Shown here piece by piece: positions 11,012 through 22,970 of a stretch of 64,000 bases of DNA. The stretch spans positions 1 to 64,000 of the forward strand of contig JAPQWV010001627.1 in NCBI GenBank assembly GCA_027422505.1, given 5' to 3'. This DNA is from Craterostigma plantagineum. Taxonomy: Eukaryota; Streptophyta; Magnoliopsida; Lamiales; Linderniaceae. The position numbers were made by a program, and so were the translations under genes. How positions within the stretch are numbered: position 1 is the first letter of the stretch; each line of letters starts with the position of its first letter. The notes under the pieces were generated by a model. It did not search any database and had not been told where the DNA came from. It saw only the letters and a list, made by a program, of their open reading frames with translations.

Positions 11012-11870
11012 ACTTTGAAGAATGGCATACTCCTTTCTGCTGACCTGGAGATAAATCGGGATAGGGCCGTGATCCTCCCTGTCAGCCTCTGGACCTCATT
11101 GAGATTCCTTGGGGAGGCCATGTCAGCGATGGCCTTCACTTTGTCGGGGTTGGCCTCAATACCAGATCGGGTGACCATGTACCCCAAAAACTTTCCCGAG
11201 CGTACCCCGAATGTGCATTTAGCGGGATTTAGCTTCAAGCCATACCTTCGGGCCGTAGAAAAAGTTTCGCGAAGATCTCCCGAGAAGCTATCCTCTGTTT
11301 TGGACTTGATCAAGATATCATCTACGTAAACTTCTACATTTCGTCCGATCTGTGCTCGAAAACCCGATCCATTAGTCTCTGGTAGGTGGCTCCTGCGTTC
11401 TTCAGCCCGAACGGCATTACCACGTAGCAAAAGGTTCCTTCTGAGGTGATGAAGCTGACCTTAGGTTGGTCTTCTTCGGCCAACCCGATCTGGTGATAGC
11501 CCTGGAAGGCGTCTAGAAAGCATAAGAGCTCATGCCCGGCTGTAGAGTCTACTAGCTGGTCGATGCGTGGCAAGGGGTAGCAATCCTTCGGGCATGCTTT
11601 GTTCAGGTCCCGGAAGTCGACGCACATGCGCCATTTTCCCGCCGATTTAGGGACCAAGACCACATTTGATAGCCAGGTCGGGAATTGTATTTCTCGAACG
11701 TATCCCGCTTTCAAGAGGTCTCCCACTTGTTCCTTAACTATCGCATCTTTTTGTGCTCCGAGATGTCTCTTTTTCTGGAAGACTGGCCTGACCTCAGGGG
11801 AGATGTTTAGTCGGTGCTCCATTATATTCCTTGGTATCACGGTGAGCTCATTCGCCGACCAGGCAAACAC
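11008..11870 (-). CDS. Tat reverse transcriptase
   Basis: Two overlapping frames (11334-11870 and 11008-11430) together cover RT. The first has KAGYVREIQFPTWLSN, KWRMCVDFRDLNKACPKD, FLDAFQGYHQI and VMPFGLKNAGATYQRLM. The second has VEVYVDDILIKSK with the YVDD active site, then GLKLNPAKCTFGV and GKFLGYMVT. The switch between frames near 11345 breaks the polymerase just before YVDD, so this copy cannot make intact RT unless the indel is an assembly error. Confidence 0.9.
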
Positions 11871-11970
11871 TCTTCGTTCTCCTTCACTTGCTTCTATTGA
11901 TGGATGAGGTCGGCCTTTAGCTCGGGGGATAAGTCCCGAGCAATCTTGACCATTCCTGATGGGGGTCTGA

Positions 11971-12960
11971 TCACGGCTTCCTCCGTTTCGCCCTCAGTTC
12001 CCATTTCTTGAAGAGTGTGTATGGCGCAGAGAGCTTCTCGGCTTCTGGGTGGCCTTCTCGGCGGCTTTTCAACGACTTCAACTCAATCCTTACTTCTTCC
12101 ACATAGCATTTACGTGCCATCTTCCGATCCCCGAGTACCTCTCCTACTCGGTCCCCCACGGGAAACTTCATCTTTTGATGTAGAGCCGAGGCGATTGCTG
12201 CGAAGGAACTGAGCGCCGGGCGTCCCAATATAACATTGTAAGAGGAGGACATGTCGACGATCAGGAAAGGGGCTATCCGGGTTTTCTTCAACTCCCCTGA
12301 TCCCAGAGTCAAAGGTAGCTGGATCAACCCTACCGCTTCGATGGCATGCCCTGTGAATCCGAATAACGCTGTCTCCACAGGGTCCATACGATATTCTCCT
12401 AATTCCATCTGGTCCATGGTTTCTTTGAAAATGATGTTCACAGAGCTCCCATTGTCGATGAAGACCCTGCCCACATCATGATTTGCTATCTCCGCCCGAA
12501 TAACCAGGGCATCCTCATGTGTGTCGTCTCCTCCATGAAAGTCCTCGGGCCCAAAGGAAATGAGGGGTCCTGGTCGCCTTGATACTGATGTCACTCCTAG
12601 GCTCTCGAGCTTCCTTACCTCAGCCTTCCTGGCTCTGTTCGAGTCCCCAACTGCAGGTCCTCCAGATATCATGTTAATTCGGCGCGGAGGCACAGGCGGC
12701 CGACTACGCTCTAGCGTTGTTCGATCGTTGTTTCCTCGGTCTTGGTTGGGTTTGTCTCCCCTTCGGTACTCATCTCGTCGTCGTTCGGGAGATCGATCGG
12801 ACAGGTTTTGCGGTCTATGGCTGGCGTAATGGTGATCTCTCCTGGGTCCTTGCTCGAAGTCCTTCCTGAAATACTTTCGCGGGGCGTCCATCTCACCGCC
12901 TGCCACTAGCTCCGCTCGGGCTTCCGGATTCGCCGCCCACGATCCTTTCAAGCTCATCAT
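11971..12960 (-). CDS. Tat gag C-terminal linker and aspartic protease
   Basis: An Arg-rich linker (about residues 25-95) precedes the retropepsin-like domain. The catalytic loop is VFIDNGSSVNIIF (about residue 165), the Asp-Asn/Thr-Gly-Ser-Ser variant usual for Tat proteases, and the second strand is YNVILGRPALSSF. It processes the gag-pol polyprotein. The gag frame ends inside its N-terminus (overlap 12893-12960). A stop and a frame change at about 11880-11970 separate it from RT. Confidence 0.85.
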   Translation of the reverse strand: MMSLKGSWAANPEARAELVAGGEMDAPRKYFRKDFEQGPRRDHHYASHRPQNLSDRSPERRRDEYRRGDKPNQDRGNNDRTTLERSRPPVPPRRINMISGGPAVGDSNRARKAEVRKLESLGVTSVSRRPGPLISFGPEDFHGGDDTHEDALVIRAEIANHDVGRVFIDNGSSVNIIFKETMDQMELGEYRMDPVETALFGFTGHAIEAVGLIQLPLTLGSGELKKTRIAPFLIVDMSSSYNVILGRPALSSFAAIASALHQKMKFPVGDRVGEVLGDRKMARKCYVEEVRIELKSLKSRREGHPEAEKLSAPYTLFKKWELRAKRRKP

Positions 12961-14205
12961 TCAGGTGAAAGCAGGCCTCCGTCGTATGGCCATATTCTCG
13001 ATGGAATTCGCAATATGACTTTGAGACGGGATTTCTGGGTCCTTCTTTACTTTTAGCCGGTCTCTTAATATAGTATCTCCCTTCACAAATCTCCAACGCT
13101 CGAGCTTTGCTCACCTTCCATTGAATATTGCTCGGTCGGGACTTTCTTTGGGCTTCCACTCGAGGACTCTCTTCCTTGGGGCGCGTTGGCTCTCGCGCGA
13201 TCTCCACTGTCCCGATCGCTCTCTTTTTATCTCCTTTTTTGAAATTGTGCGCCTCTTCTACCCTCACATATTTTTCCACTCTGATTATCAGGTCTTCCAC
13301 TGTGGTCGGGTACTTCTTCACCAATGACCGATAGAGGTCTCCTTCCTTTAGCCCATTGTGGAAAGCCCCGATCAGCAAATCAGAGGTGGCGGTCGGGACT
13401 TCCATCATGGTCCGGTTGAATCGCTTCAAGTAATCTCGCAGACTCTCTTGGTCTCCCTGCTTCATATTTAGTAGGTTCACGGCCGAAAAAGGTCTTCGTC
13501 GGCTACTGGAAAATTGTCTCAGGAAAGCCCGAGTGAAGTCTGCGAAGTTGTGAATTTCTCCCGCGGGTAACATAGTGAACCACTGCTGGGCTCCTTTCGC
13601 GAGGGTCGTGGCGAAGACCCGGCACTTGATCGAGTCCCCCAACTGATAGAGCGCCGCGTTCCCATCGAAACTAGCCAGGTGGTCCTCGGGGGGTCCAGAT
13701 CCGTCGTAGCGGTTCATGTCAGGGAACCTAAAGTTGTTCGGTAAGGGAGCGCGAAGGACCTCCTCCGAGAAGGGAGAGCCCCGTTGGATCGGGAGGGGCA
13801 TTTGCGGATTGGCTAGTTCCTTCAACCTCTATTTCTTCTTCTTCTTCATCCGTTCCCATTCCACGATCTGTCTCTCCTCCAACGCTCTTTTCTTCTCGGC
13901 CCGCAGGATGTTGATTTCCGCCCTCAATGTTTTTTCCTCTGTCTCCTTTTCTTGTTCCTTGGCCCGAGCGTGCTCTTCCTCCTGTCGCAACCGTTCTGCC
14001 TCTTCCTCCTCAGTCTCCTGTCGCGGTGGTGATTCCACGCGAGTTCTCCGCGTTCGCTCTGCCTTAACATTTCTACTTCTGCTCTCAATTTCCCCAGTTC
14101 AGTTTGATCATCATTGTGTGTCTCTTCTTGATTCTCCTCCGTCCAGTCAGTCACCAGCACTTCTTCCATCGGTGGCGGTTGAACGTCGTTTGCGGTGTCC
14201 ACCAT
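12893..14205 (-). CDS. Tat gag (broken)
   Basis: The likely start ATG is at 14205-14203 (MVDTANDVQPPP), shortly after the PBS. A charged coiled coil follows (13829-14038, with EEEHARAKEQEKETEEK). The capsid-like retrotransposon gag domain lies at 12893-13825: YDGSGPPEDHLASFDG, CRVFATTLAKGAQQWF and SLRDYLKRFN. It ends in a CxxHxxxGHxxxxC-like knuckle (YCEFHREYGHTTEACF). Lesions are a frame change near 14050 and a TAG at about 13826, between KKKK and RLKELA. The coiled-coil N-terminal region is normal for Tat gag. Confidence 0.85.
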
Positions 14206-14219
14206 GTTATTAATATCGT

Positions 14220-14235
14220 TCCCAGACGGCGCCAA
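14220..14235 (-). promoter_or_regulatory. Primer binding site of the Tat element
   Basis: On minus, TTGGCGCCGTCTGGGA lies immediately inside the 5' LTR (which ends at 14236). TGGCGCCGTC starts are typical of Tat elements. The tRNA was not assigned. Confidence 0.8.
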
Positions 14236-15165
14236 TGATGCGGACCGCGTAAAACGACCTTTTGAAACGGCGGCTAAAGCGGTTGTTTTTCCCTCGTAAC
14301 TTCCTTGGCGCGAGTGTCTCGCTCCACAGCAACTATCCTCGTCGAGCCTAACACCAAAAACTCAGAAAAACCGTCAAAAGGGGGCCGGATTGGTTACCGG
14401 CGTATCCCCTCCGATGCTTAAGTCAGAAAAATGGGTGAAAAATAGGTGTTTGGGCTAGTAAATCAGTTTTTGATCGTGTAGTGTGCATACCTGAGAAATG
14501 AGCTAACTGCAACTATTTATACCAACCTTATCTTACTTCGCGCTGACCTAGTCTTCCACCCAGGCCCACGTTTATTCACGACCCTCACGGATGGAACGTG
14601 GCCCTCTCCACGATCCCACATTCTCATCTCCTCCTCTTCCTTTTAACTTCCCTCGTGACCTTGTCTCCATCGGGCAACAGAACCCCATCGAGTTATTTCT
14701 CCTGCTCGGCCTTTTGACCTACTCACGGACTCGCTATCTACTCATGGAATCGCGACCACCCGACCAGGCCTCAGTCCCTCGGTCCTTCCTTCCTCGGGCA
14801 ATTCCTCAGTCCCTCGGTCCTTCCTTCCTCGGGCAATTCCTCAGTCCTCGGTCCTCCTTCCTCGGGCAACTCCTCAGTCCCTCGGTCCTTCCTCCTCGGG
14901 CAATTCCTCTTCGGGCGCTTTCTCTCCTCTGATCTTCTCGGGCACTTCGTCCTGACCCGACTGACTATCCCTTCCGGGTAGTCCTTTGTATTTGACCGCC
15001 CCGAACAGGTATTTGACCGCCCCGAACAGGCTACTTGACCGCCCCGAACAGGCTACTTCCTCTCGAGCCACTCCCCACTCCCTCGAGGTGTCTCTTCGCG
15101 CCTTGCTCGCGGATTATTCTGCCGTTAACGCTATTTTACCGTTAGCTGAAATCCCGGGGGTAACA
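14236..15165 (-). repeat. Tat 5' LTR
   Basis: 930 bp, matching 2781-3709 almost completely. A few substitutions are visible (for example CGCCCTGACC against CGCGCTGACC); the rest are 1-2-nt indels in runs. Confidence 0.92.
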
Positions 15166-16544
15166 GCTGCGTTACTTATCGGTTGTCATTGAAAAATGGG
15201 AGATCGAAGATTCCAATACGCACGCGTGAAGTAGACCAGATTTCCACGTTTATTAAAGAAGAAAGGATTGAAACGGGGGAAGAGACGCTGCAATCATGGC
15301 GTTACACATGTTATATAAGGCTAAGCAGGGAGTTCTCAAAAGGGGACTTTTGCAACCTTCACACCCACACACTCAGACCTCGTAACCATCATACCACCAC
15401 ACACCTCCTCACTTAAAACTCACGGACAAATCCAAGCACACACCTCAATCTTCGCGGTTGTTTAAACTTCAAGCAAGCAGCTCCACACCAGCATATCATA
15501 CACGCTGAGGAGATTACCTAAAGCAAGCAGCTCATCGTGAGATCACCCACGAAGCTAGCTGGCTGCAAGCTTATTTCACGCTAACCCAATCTAAGCCAAC
15601 ACCCTCCCAGCTCACACATCACAGCTGAAGCCGCCTTCCTTTCAAGCAGGCAGCTTAGACGAAGCATATACGGTGAGACTTGACGACCGAGCACCTTCCT
15701 TTTCAGTCGCCCACCAATGTTCGACGAAAGTACTGTGAGGAAAGTAATTATTTATCTTTCGTTTTAGTGTTTTAATTATGTCTGTATTTAAACCATTGTT
15801 GCTTGCGCTAATTAATATGTTAGCGTAAGTCGTTTTGTGGGTTAAGGCCTTATTAGGCCGGATTATGAACTCGTATTAATGTTATCGTGCTTTATTTAAT
15901 CATATGTGCTAAGTTATGTGTTCTTCGCTGATCTTAATGCCTGCGTATAATTGATCGCTATATGCTTGTTTTTATTGATTGGTTTATGAGACCGAGAGGT
16001 GATTAGACCGATTGGAATTAAAATGTCGAACACCACGACGTAAAACCGACCAGAGATGGAATCGGTTTCGTCCGTGTGGTTTCCGAGACTTTAGGCGTCG
16101 AAAGCGCGTAACTCAGGGAAATTCATAAAGCCAAATGCGTGCGGAGTAACTACAGTCATATAAGATTAATTGATTGGTTCATTCTCGCTAGGGTTGCTAT
16201 ACACTCGAGAGCGGGTAGCACGCATGTTAGGAATTTCTAACCTTAACTTAAATCGTATTGATTAGATAAAGTCGATTGCATGAAGGCGTAGAATAATCCG
16301 TGCCGAAATATGTGCTTTGATCACGTTTGTCATTATTGATTTAAAATCGTTATTTTTATTTGCCCTTTATCTAGTTCGATTATTTTATTTTATTCGCATC
16401 ATAAAACACCTTATATGATATTCGCTTAGTGTAAATTAAAAAATTCAGAATATCGAGCTATCCACTTGGATCGATACTCGGACTTACGTCCGTTTTATAC
16501 TAACAGGCATGACCTAGTATACTTGCTAGTATTCGAGCGTGTCA
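15166..16544 (+). repeat. Athila 5' LTR, second segment
   Basis: It resumes after the Tat TSD and ends GTGTCA just before the PBS at 16551. No ORF of note. It includes a TATATAAGG box at about 15311 that could be the LTR promoter. Confidence 0.6.
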
Positions 16545-16550
16545 AGTTTT

Positions 16551-16568
16551 TGGCGCCGTTGCCGGGGA
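16551..16568 (+). promoter_or_regulatory. Athila primer binding site (tRNA-Asp type)
   Basis: TGGCGCCGTTGCCGGGGA is the classical Athila PBS, complementary to the 3' end of plant tRNA-Asp. It lies 6 bases after the LTR end. Confidence 0.92.
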
Positions 16569-17122
16569 TAGCCGTAATATTATTTTAAAATATATTCTGA
16601 GTTTTAGTTTAAATTTTACTTCTATTATTATTAGTATTTTCTAAAAAACAGTTTAAAAAAATCATATAAAAAATATATTTTATCTTGATTATTATTATTA
16701 TTATTATTTTCCTTACGTCACTACTACTTTATAATATATATATATATATATATATTCTAAACAAATATATTATTATTATTTTATTTTTATTTTATTTTAT
16801 TTTATTTTTTGCAGTAGAAATATTATTTTTATATAAAATATTACTATTTCTAGTATATTATTAGCATTAGTATTATTATAATCATCATTTAGATATAATT
16901 TTTACTTTAGTATTTGTTACTATTATTTCTTTTTAAGTCATCACTACTTTATTATTATTATTATTATTAATTTTTTCTTTCGCGGCACTTATTTCAATTA
17001 ATTTTTCCATTTTGGCAGAATTCTACTTGGTGTATGACACGTAGCTCAAATACGGGACAGTTTTTATTCGACAGCGAAATAGAAGCGACGTGCCGCCGTA
17101 ACAATCGAGGTCGTAGACGAAG
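16569..17122 (+). other. AT-rich Athila leader with microsatellites
   Basis: Non-coding stretch with TTA runs (16689-16710, 16953-16972), a TA run (16735-16755) and TTTTATTTTA repeats (16780-16810). No gene seen. Confidence 0.7.
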
Positions 17123-18525
17123 ATGGATAATCACGACCACGACAACCAGGAGGAGATCCACGACCATGATGGACAACATAACCATGCGGCAGTTCTTGCT
17201 CGTCCCACGCTGCTTAGTCGTGCACTTTCGGGACTGTTCGATGACAACGATCCAATTGTCATTCCCGGAGGGCAGAATAACCATTTTGAGATTTAACCGG
17301 TTACACTCCAAATGATGACTGGTTCGGTCCAATTCCATGGGATGATGAATGAGGATGCAAATGCTCACCTTTTAAAATTTTCACAAATTTGCAAAACGAT
17401 TAAATACCCCGGTGTTTTAGCGGAAGTTATACGATTACGTTTTCCCCATTTTCTTTTACAGGAAAGGCGTCAGAGTGGTTCTCATCCCTTCCATACGCCT
17501 CTATCACTAGTTGGCAGGAACTGACTGAGTGCTTTCTAGGAAAGTACTACCCTTTATCAAGAACTAGAGAGATAAGAAGCCAATTGGTAAATTTTAAGCA
17601 GGAAGGTGGCGAGATCCTGAGCGATGCGTGGAATAGTTATAAGAGTCTTCTCAGGCGATGCCCGAACCATAGCATACCCTTGAGCGTTCAGATGCAGTCA
17701 TTTTCCCTGGGACTGAGTACACAAAATGCGATCGTCGATGGCGGGTGTACACAAATTTCATGGAGCTAGCCGACGAAGATGCACTCCAAGCCATCGAGCG
17801 TATCGCAGCTTATCCCGCAAGGTATACTGAACAAGACTTAGACCGACGAGCGGTTGGAGTACACGAGATAAGTAGCTCTATAGAGGCTCAATTGGAAGCT
17901 ATACATAGGAGATTAGACGAGATGCAAGGCAAGGATCCCGAAACAGTAAACCACATTCACAATAGGCCAAGAAATGCATACTCAAACACGTAAGATTCGA
18001 GCTAGATGAATCATCCGATTTGTCGTACGGAAATTCCCACTACCTAAAACCTCCAGAAGCTCAGAATCACAGAATGCACCTCCACCACCAAAACAGAAAG
18101 CCACTGGGAGCTAGCGTTCGAGAAGATGACACACTATCAAAAGACCAAAAACGCAAGAAGGATAAGAGGCTCGACAAGTTAGAGAACAGTTTGCAAAGTT
18201 TGGCAAGCTCGATGAATCATTTGATGAGCTGTCCGAACGCAAGCGAGGAACACTCCCGATCGATACCAAAAAAACCCTCGAGAGTACGTCAAAGCCATTC
18301 AGCTAAGAAATGGAAAGACGCTCGAGCCAGCTCCAGAAAAGAAAAAGGCGACAATGGACATCGGTCCAGAAAAGGACGATCAGAACAAAGCCATGATCAA
18401 AGACGAGAACATTCATGCCCAAGAGGGAAAGCAAAAGACGGAGATTGTATCGGACAGCTCACTAACGGAGGGCCGAACTACTGCCCCCTCCATTCCCGCA
18501 GCGATACGAAAAGGAAAACAGGATA
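17123..18525 (+). pseudogene. Athila gag remnant
   Basis: The start is ATG 17123 (MDNHDHDNQEEIHDH). The conserved FEIKP motif has become FEI-stop-P (TAA at 17294-17296, probably AAA to TAA). The capsid region follows in shifting frames: GMMNEDANAHLLKFSQIC, then WFSSLPYASITSWQELT, FLGKYYPLSRTREIRSQL, NFKQEGGEILSDAWNSYK and LLRRCPNHSIPLSVQMQ. A basic linker (KDQKRKKDKRLDKLENSL) occupies 18120-18520. These are the landmarks of Athila gag, with at least three frame changes. Confidence 0.75.
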
Positions 18526-18659
18526 AACATTTCGAACGTTTTATTGACATATTTAGAAAACTTGAAATTAATATCCCTTTTTGTGAGCACTTTTGCAGAT
18601 TCCGAAGTACGCGAAGTTCATGAAGGAAATATTATCGAATTGAAATAAAACTGGAAGAA

Positions 18660-19140
18660 CACGGTACTACTGCGCCTAAGGAAGAATGCTCGGTTGTGCT
18701 ACAAAGAAAGTTATCACCAAAGATTAAAGACAGAGGGAGTTTCTCTATCCCTTGTTCAATAGGCTCAGTTTCGTTTACCAATTTGTTATGTGACTTGGGT
18801 GCGAGCATTAATCTATTACCATTTTCTCTTCTTAGGAAGCTTGGAGTTGGCGAGCCGAAACCCACATCTACAATCCTTCAGTTAGTGGATAGATCGATCA
18901 CATACCACGGGGGATAATAGAAGATGTGGTAGTTAAGGTGGGAGAACACTACTTTCCGGCAGACTTCGCAGTGCTGGATATGGAAGAAGACACTTACATG
19001 CCACTAATACTAGGAAGACCGTTTTTAATTACATTGAGAGCTCTCTTGATGTCGGTAATGATAAGCTTATCCTTCGGGTAGGGGATGATAAGGTAGAATT
19101 TGATAATTACAAAGCGATGAACACCCTACGGATGATAATT
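18660..19140 (+). pseudogene. Athila aspartic protease remnant
   Basis: LSPKIKDRGSFSIPCSIG leads to the catalytic LCDLGASINLLPFSLLRKL; the usual Athila sequence is CDLGASV/INLMP, so the active Asp is kept. A stop after the ITYHGG motif (about 18917) is followed in another frame by MPLILGRPFLIT. Two frame breaks. Confidence 0.75.
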
Positions 19141-19389
19141 CGTGTTCCTTTATCAATACTATTGACAAATGCGCTTTGAGTATGCCAAAGTTTTCAGGAA
19201 TAAGGATGAGTTTGATGCATGTCTAAATGGAGAGGATATCCAGAATTCGGACGACTTAGCATTTATCGTGGCGAGTCTAGACGCAAATCCACCTCACAAG
19301 AGGCCGACCAAACAGAAAATTGAGCCTCTCGATCGACCATCGGAACCCCAGCCACGACCCTCAATCGAAGACCCTTCAATTTAGATCTT

Positions 19390-21050
19390 AAGCCCTTACC
19401 TAATCATTTAAAATATGTTTATCTTGGTGCATCTGATACTTTACCAGTGATTATTTCTTCTTCTTTGCCAGATACTATGGAAGAAAAGCTTTTACGAGTG
19501 CGAAGAGAACATAAACGAGCTTTTGCATGGAAAGTGGCAGACATAAGAGGAGTTAGCCCAAACATTTGCGTACACAAAATTTTGATGGATGATGCATACA
19601 AACCATTTGTACAACCGCAGAGACTTTAAACCCAATGATGCAAGAAGTGGTGAAAATGAGGTAACCAAGCTTTTGGACACATGTATCATCTATCCTATCT
19701 CCGACAGTGCATGGGTAAGTCCAACACAGGTAGTCCCTAAAAGGGAGGCATGACTGTAGTTAAAAATGATTCTAATGAGTTAATCCCACGAAAGTTAGGT
19801 GGGCGTTCGGGTTCGTATTCGGGTTTTACCGAACCCGATCGGGTTCGGGTAGTTCGGGTCGGGTACGGATTATTTGTCGGTATCGGGTTATCCGATACCC
19901 GATATTATTAATCGGTCGGATATCGGGTAGTAATTTACTACCCGATCGGTTATTCGGGTACCCGATATATTATTTTTTAAAAAAATATTAGTTTTGTGCA
20001 TAATATTAAAAATATATAATTACTATATCAATATCTAACTTGAGTGATGTTACAGTTTTAAATAATATTTCGACTAAGTTCTTATTTTAATTGTATAATA
20101 AGTGATATTTTATATCAATGCATATTACTCAAAATTTTATAAATAAACATATAAAGATATGTATGTATTATATACCCAAATATTGTAAGTGATATTAATA
20201 TATAACATGGATATTTTATTTATTTATTGAATTATAATATTTTAGTCATATCCAATTAAAAAAAATCGGGTACCCGACTACCCGACGTCGGGTACCCGAA
20301 CCTGATATATACCCGACAAGAGGGTACCCGCTGTAAATCGGGTCGGGTTCGGGTAGTGAAAATCTTACCCGAACCAGAACTACCCGAACCCGAATTACCC
20401 GATCCCCGACTACCCGCCCGATGCCCACCCCTAACGACAGTTACGGGTTGGCGAGTATGCATAGACTATAGAAAATTAAATGACGCAACTCGTAAGGATC
20501 ATTTCCACTCTCCTATTGATCAAATGGGAAAGGTTAGCTGGACATGAGTTTTATACTTTCTAGATGGCTACTCAGGATATATCAAATATCAGTAGCACTA
20601 GAGGATCAAGAAAAGACTACTTTTACTTGTCCTTATGGTACTTTTGCATATAGACGTATGCCATTTGGATTATGTAGCACCAGCTACATTTCAAAGATGC
20701 ATGTTAGCTATCTTCCATGATGTAGTGGAAAAGTTTATGGAGATTTTCATGGATGATTTTTCTGTTCCTTATTTGATGCATGCCTCAATAATTTAGCTTT
20801 CGTTCTGAAACGATGTGAGGAGACTAATCTTGTCTGAATTGGGAAAAATGTCATTTTATGGTACAGAGGGGATAGTTCTTGGTCATAAGATATCTCACAA
20901 AGGAATCGAAGTGGATCGAGCAAAAATCAACGTAATTGAGCAACTACCACCACCCACATCGGTGAAGGCAGTTCGGAGCTTTCTAGGCCACGCAGGATTC
21001 TATCGGCGCTTCATAAAGATTTTTAAAAAATCGCTAAGCCTTTGTCTAAT
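19390..21050 (+). pseudogene. Athila reverse transcriptase, split by a MITE
   Basis: The N-terminal part (19480-19790) has RVRREHKRAFAWKVADI then GVSPNICVHKI. After the 638-bp MITE the frame resumes with GWRVCIDYRKLNDATRKDHF, then PYGTFAYRRMPFGL, FMEIFMDDFSV (active site) and SEIGK-like connection sequence. VRSFLGHAGFYRRFIK ends the domain near 21020. Several stops and frame changes. Confidence 0.8.
19796..20433 (+). mobile_element. hAT-type MITE, 638 bp
   Basis: Flanks are ACGAAAGT (19788-19795) and ACGACAGT (20434-20441), an 8-bp TSD with one mismatch. The ends are imperfect inverted repeats: TAGGTGGGCGTTCGGG and, reversed, TAGGGGTGGGCATCGGG. Subterminal TCGGGTNCGGGT motifs are inverted at the other end. 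It has no ORF. It interrupts the Athila RT, and the coding sequence rejoins across it. Confidence 0.85.
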
Positions 21051-21540
21051 TTATTAGTTAAAAATGTTGCTTTTAATTTTACTGATGAATGTTTACAGGC
21101 TTTTCGAACTTTGAAGGAGAAACTCACCACTGCCCCCGTGATAGTCGGGCTAGATTGGACGCTTCCATTTATACTGATGTGCGACGCTAGCGACGGTGCA
21201 TTTGGTGCTGGTTTGGACAATGCAAGGATAAGATATTCTAGACCGTGTATTACGCTAGTAAGACTCTCGACGATGCACAGAGAAATTAAGCCACCACCGA
21301 GAAAGAGCTATTAGCTGTGGTATTTGCTGTAGATAAATTCATTCTTACCTTGTGTTAAATAAAGTATTCATATATAGTGATCATGGTGCGTTGCGACACT
21401 TATTTGCTAAGAAAGATGCTAAGCCTAGGTTGATTCTTTGGATTTTACTGCTTCAGCTGGAGTATGACTTACAAATTCGTGATAAGAAAGGTGTCGAGAA
21501 TGTGATAGCTGATCACTTATCTAGGCTAGACAATTCACAT
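21051..21540 (+). pseudogene. Athila RNase H remnant
   Basis: FNFTDECLQAFRTLKEKL, then LPFILMCDASDGAFGA (first catalytic Asp), and, after frame changes, VFIYSDHGALRHLFAKKDAK and VIADHLSRLDN (last Asp). This is the RT-linked RNase H in the usual order between RT and integrase. Confidence 0.8.
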
Positions 21541-22970
21541 GAGCTTGATAAGAACGTACCGATTGATGAATGCTTTCCTGACGAACAATTATGTACTTTA
21601 CTTAATACATCGTTGCCTTGGTATGCGGAATTTTGCAAATTATGCTGTTATAGGTGATATTCCTACGGGCTTGACTTTTCATCAAGAAATTTCTTTCTGA
21701 TGCAAAGCATTACCTGTGGGATGATCCATTTTTGTACAAGATTTGCTCTGACCATGTAATTCGCGATGTATTCCCGCCGGAGAGGTAAATTCTGTCCTAT
21801 CTCATTGTCATTCTGGTTTGACGGGTGGACACCACAGTCCGATGAGAATTGCATTTAAACTACTACAATCAGGTTTATTCTGGCCTACTTTATTTAAAGA
21901 TGCTCATACATTTGTGGCTTCATGTGATCGTTGTCAACGTACGGGTAATATTTCTAGAAAACATGAAATGCCTTTGAATTGCACGTTAGAAGTTGAGCTC
22001 TTTGATGTTTGGGGTATAAATTTTATGGGGCCTTTCTACTTCTTGCTCTAATAAGTACATACTGGTTGCAGTTGATTATGTATCTAAAGGGGTAGAGGCC
22101 GAAGCATGTCGGACTAACGACGCACGTGTGGTCATTCGGTTTCTGAAAACACTCGTTTTGGTACACCTCGTGCGATAATTAGTGATGGTGGCACTCACTT
22201 TTGTAACAAATTATTTGCCAATTTATTATCAAAATATGGTGTCAAGCATAAAGTGTCTATCCCATACCACTAAACCAGTGGACAGGTAGAAGTCTTCAAT
22301 AGGGAACTTAAACAGATCTTAGAAAAGACAGTACATGCCTCTAGGAAAGAGTGGTCTTTAAAGTTAGATGATGCATTATGGCATATCGCACTGCTTTTAA
22401 AACCCCTATAGGAACCTCGCCTTTTAGACTAGTATTTGGGAAAGCGTGTCATTTACCTGTCGAGTTAGAACATCGTGCATATTGGGTTGTTCAAAATTTA
22501 TTTTGAGTATTCTGACGCAGGCAAAAATAGGTTGCTATAACTAAATTAGATGGAAGAATTTCGTCAGCAAGCGTACGAAAATGCGGAACTCTATAAAGAG
22601 CGGACGAAAAAATGGCAAGACAAGAGAATCATACGGAGAGAGTTCAAAATCGGTGATCGAGTGCTACTCTTCAACTCGTGACTACGTTTATTCCCAGGAA
22701 AATTGAAGAGTAAGTGAAGTTGAAGTGGCCCTATGAAGTGGCGGAAGTGTTTCCTTCCGGAGCCGTACAAGTCCTCAAAGATGGAAAAGAATTATTTACG
22801 GACAATGCTCAACGCCTCAAGTTGTACAATGATCGAGAAGTAGAGGAAACTACATCGATTAATCTGATTGAACCTAATGTTACTAATGCAAGTGCTTCTC
22901 GTTATTCTGTGTCTTCCAGGGCCATGTCGCCTGGAGAGAATACCAGCGATCTGAAGGACCTCCAATGACA
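21541..22970 (+). pseudogene. Athila integrase remnant
   Basis: The HHCC finger is at 21795-21945 (GLFWPTLFKDAHTF, then SCDRCQRTGN). Core pieces follow in three frames: [55 protein letters not shown] and [16 protein letters not shown]. The tail at 22714-22970 (WPYEVAEVFPSGAVQVL, then DNAQRLKLY) is the Athila C-terminal motif. Catalytic residues are recognisable but the frame is broken. Confidence 0.8.

Larger units (their letters stand above)
2781..15165 (-). mobile_element. Tat-lineage Ty3/gypsy retrotransposon, complete ends
   Basis: This is a full-length 12,385-bp insertion in minus orientation. The two LTRs (929 and 930 bp) start and end TG...CA. The element is flanked by a perfect 5-bp TSD, GCTGC (2776-2780 and 15166-15170). 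On the minus strand the order is 5' LTR, PBS, gag, protease, RT, degenerate RNase H, a second RNase H, integrase, a non-coding tail with a 64-bp tandem array and opposite-strand ORFs, PPT, 3' LTR. A second RNase H between the RT-linked one and integrase is a known hallmark of the Tat lineage. gag and pol have several frameshifts and at least two stops, yet the LTRs are nearly identical, so the insertion is young or the indels are assembly errors. Confidence 0.92.

Noticed and set aside
8848..12829. Plus-strand ORFs opposite Tat pol
   Set aside because: Shadows of pol and gag codons; no intron signals or domains, unlike 4337-6611.
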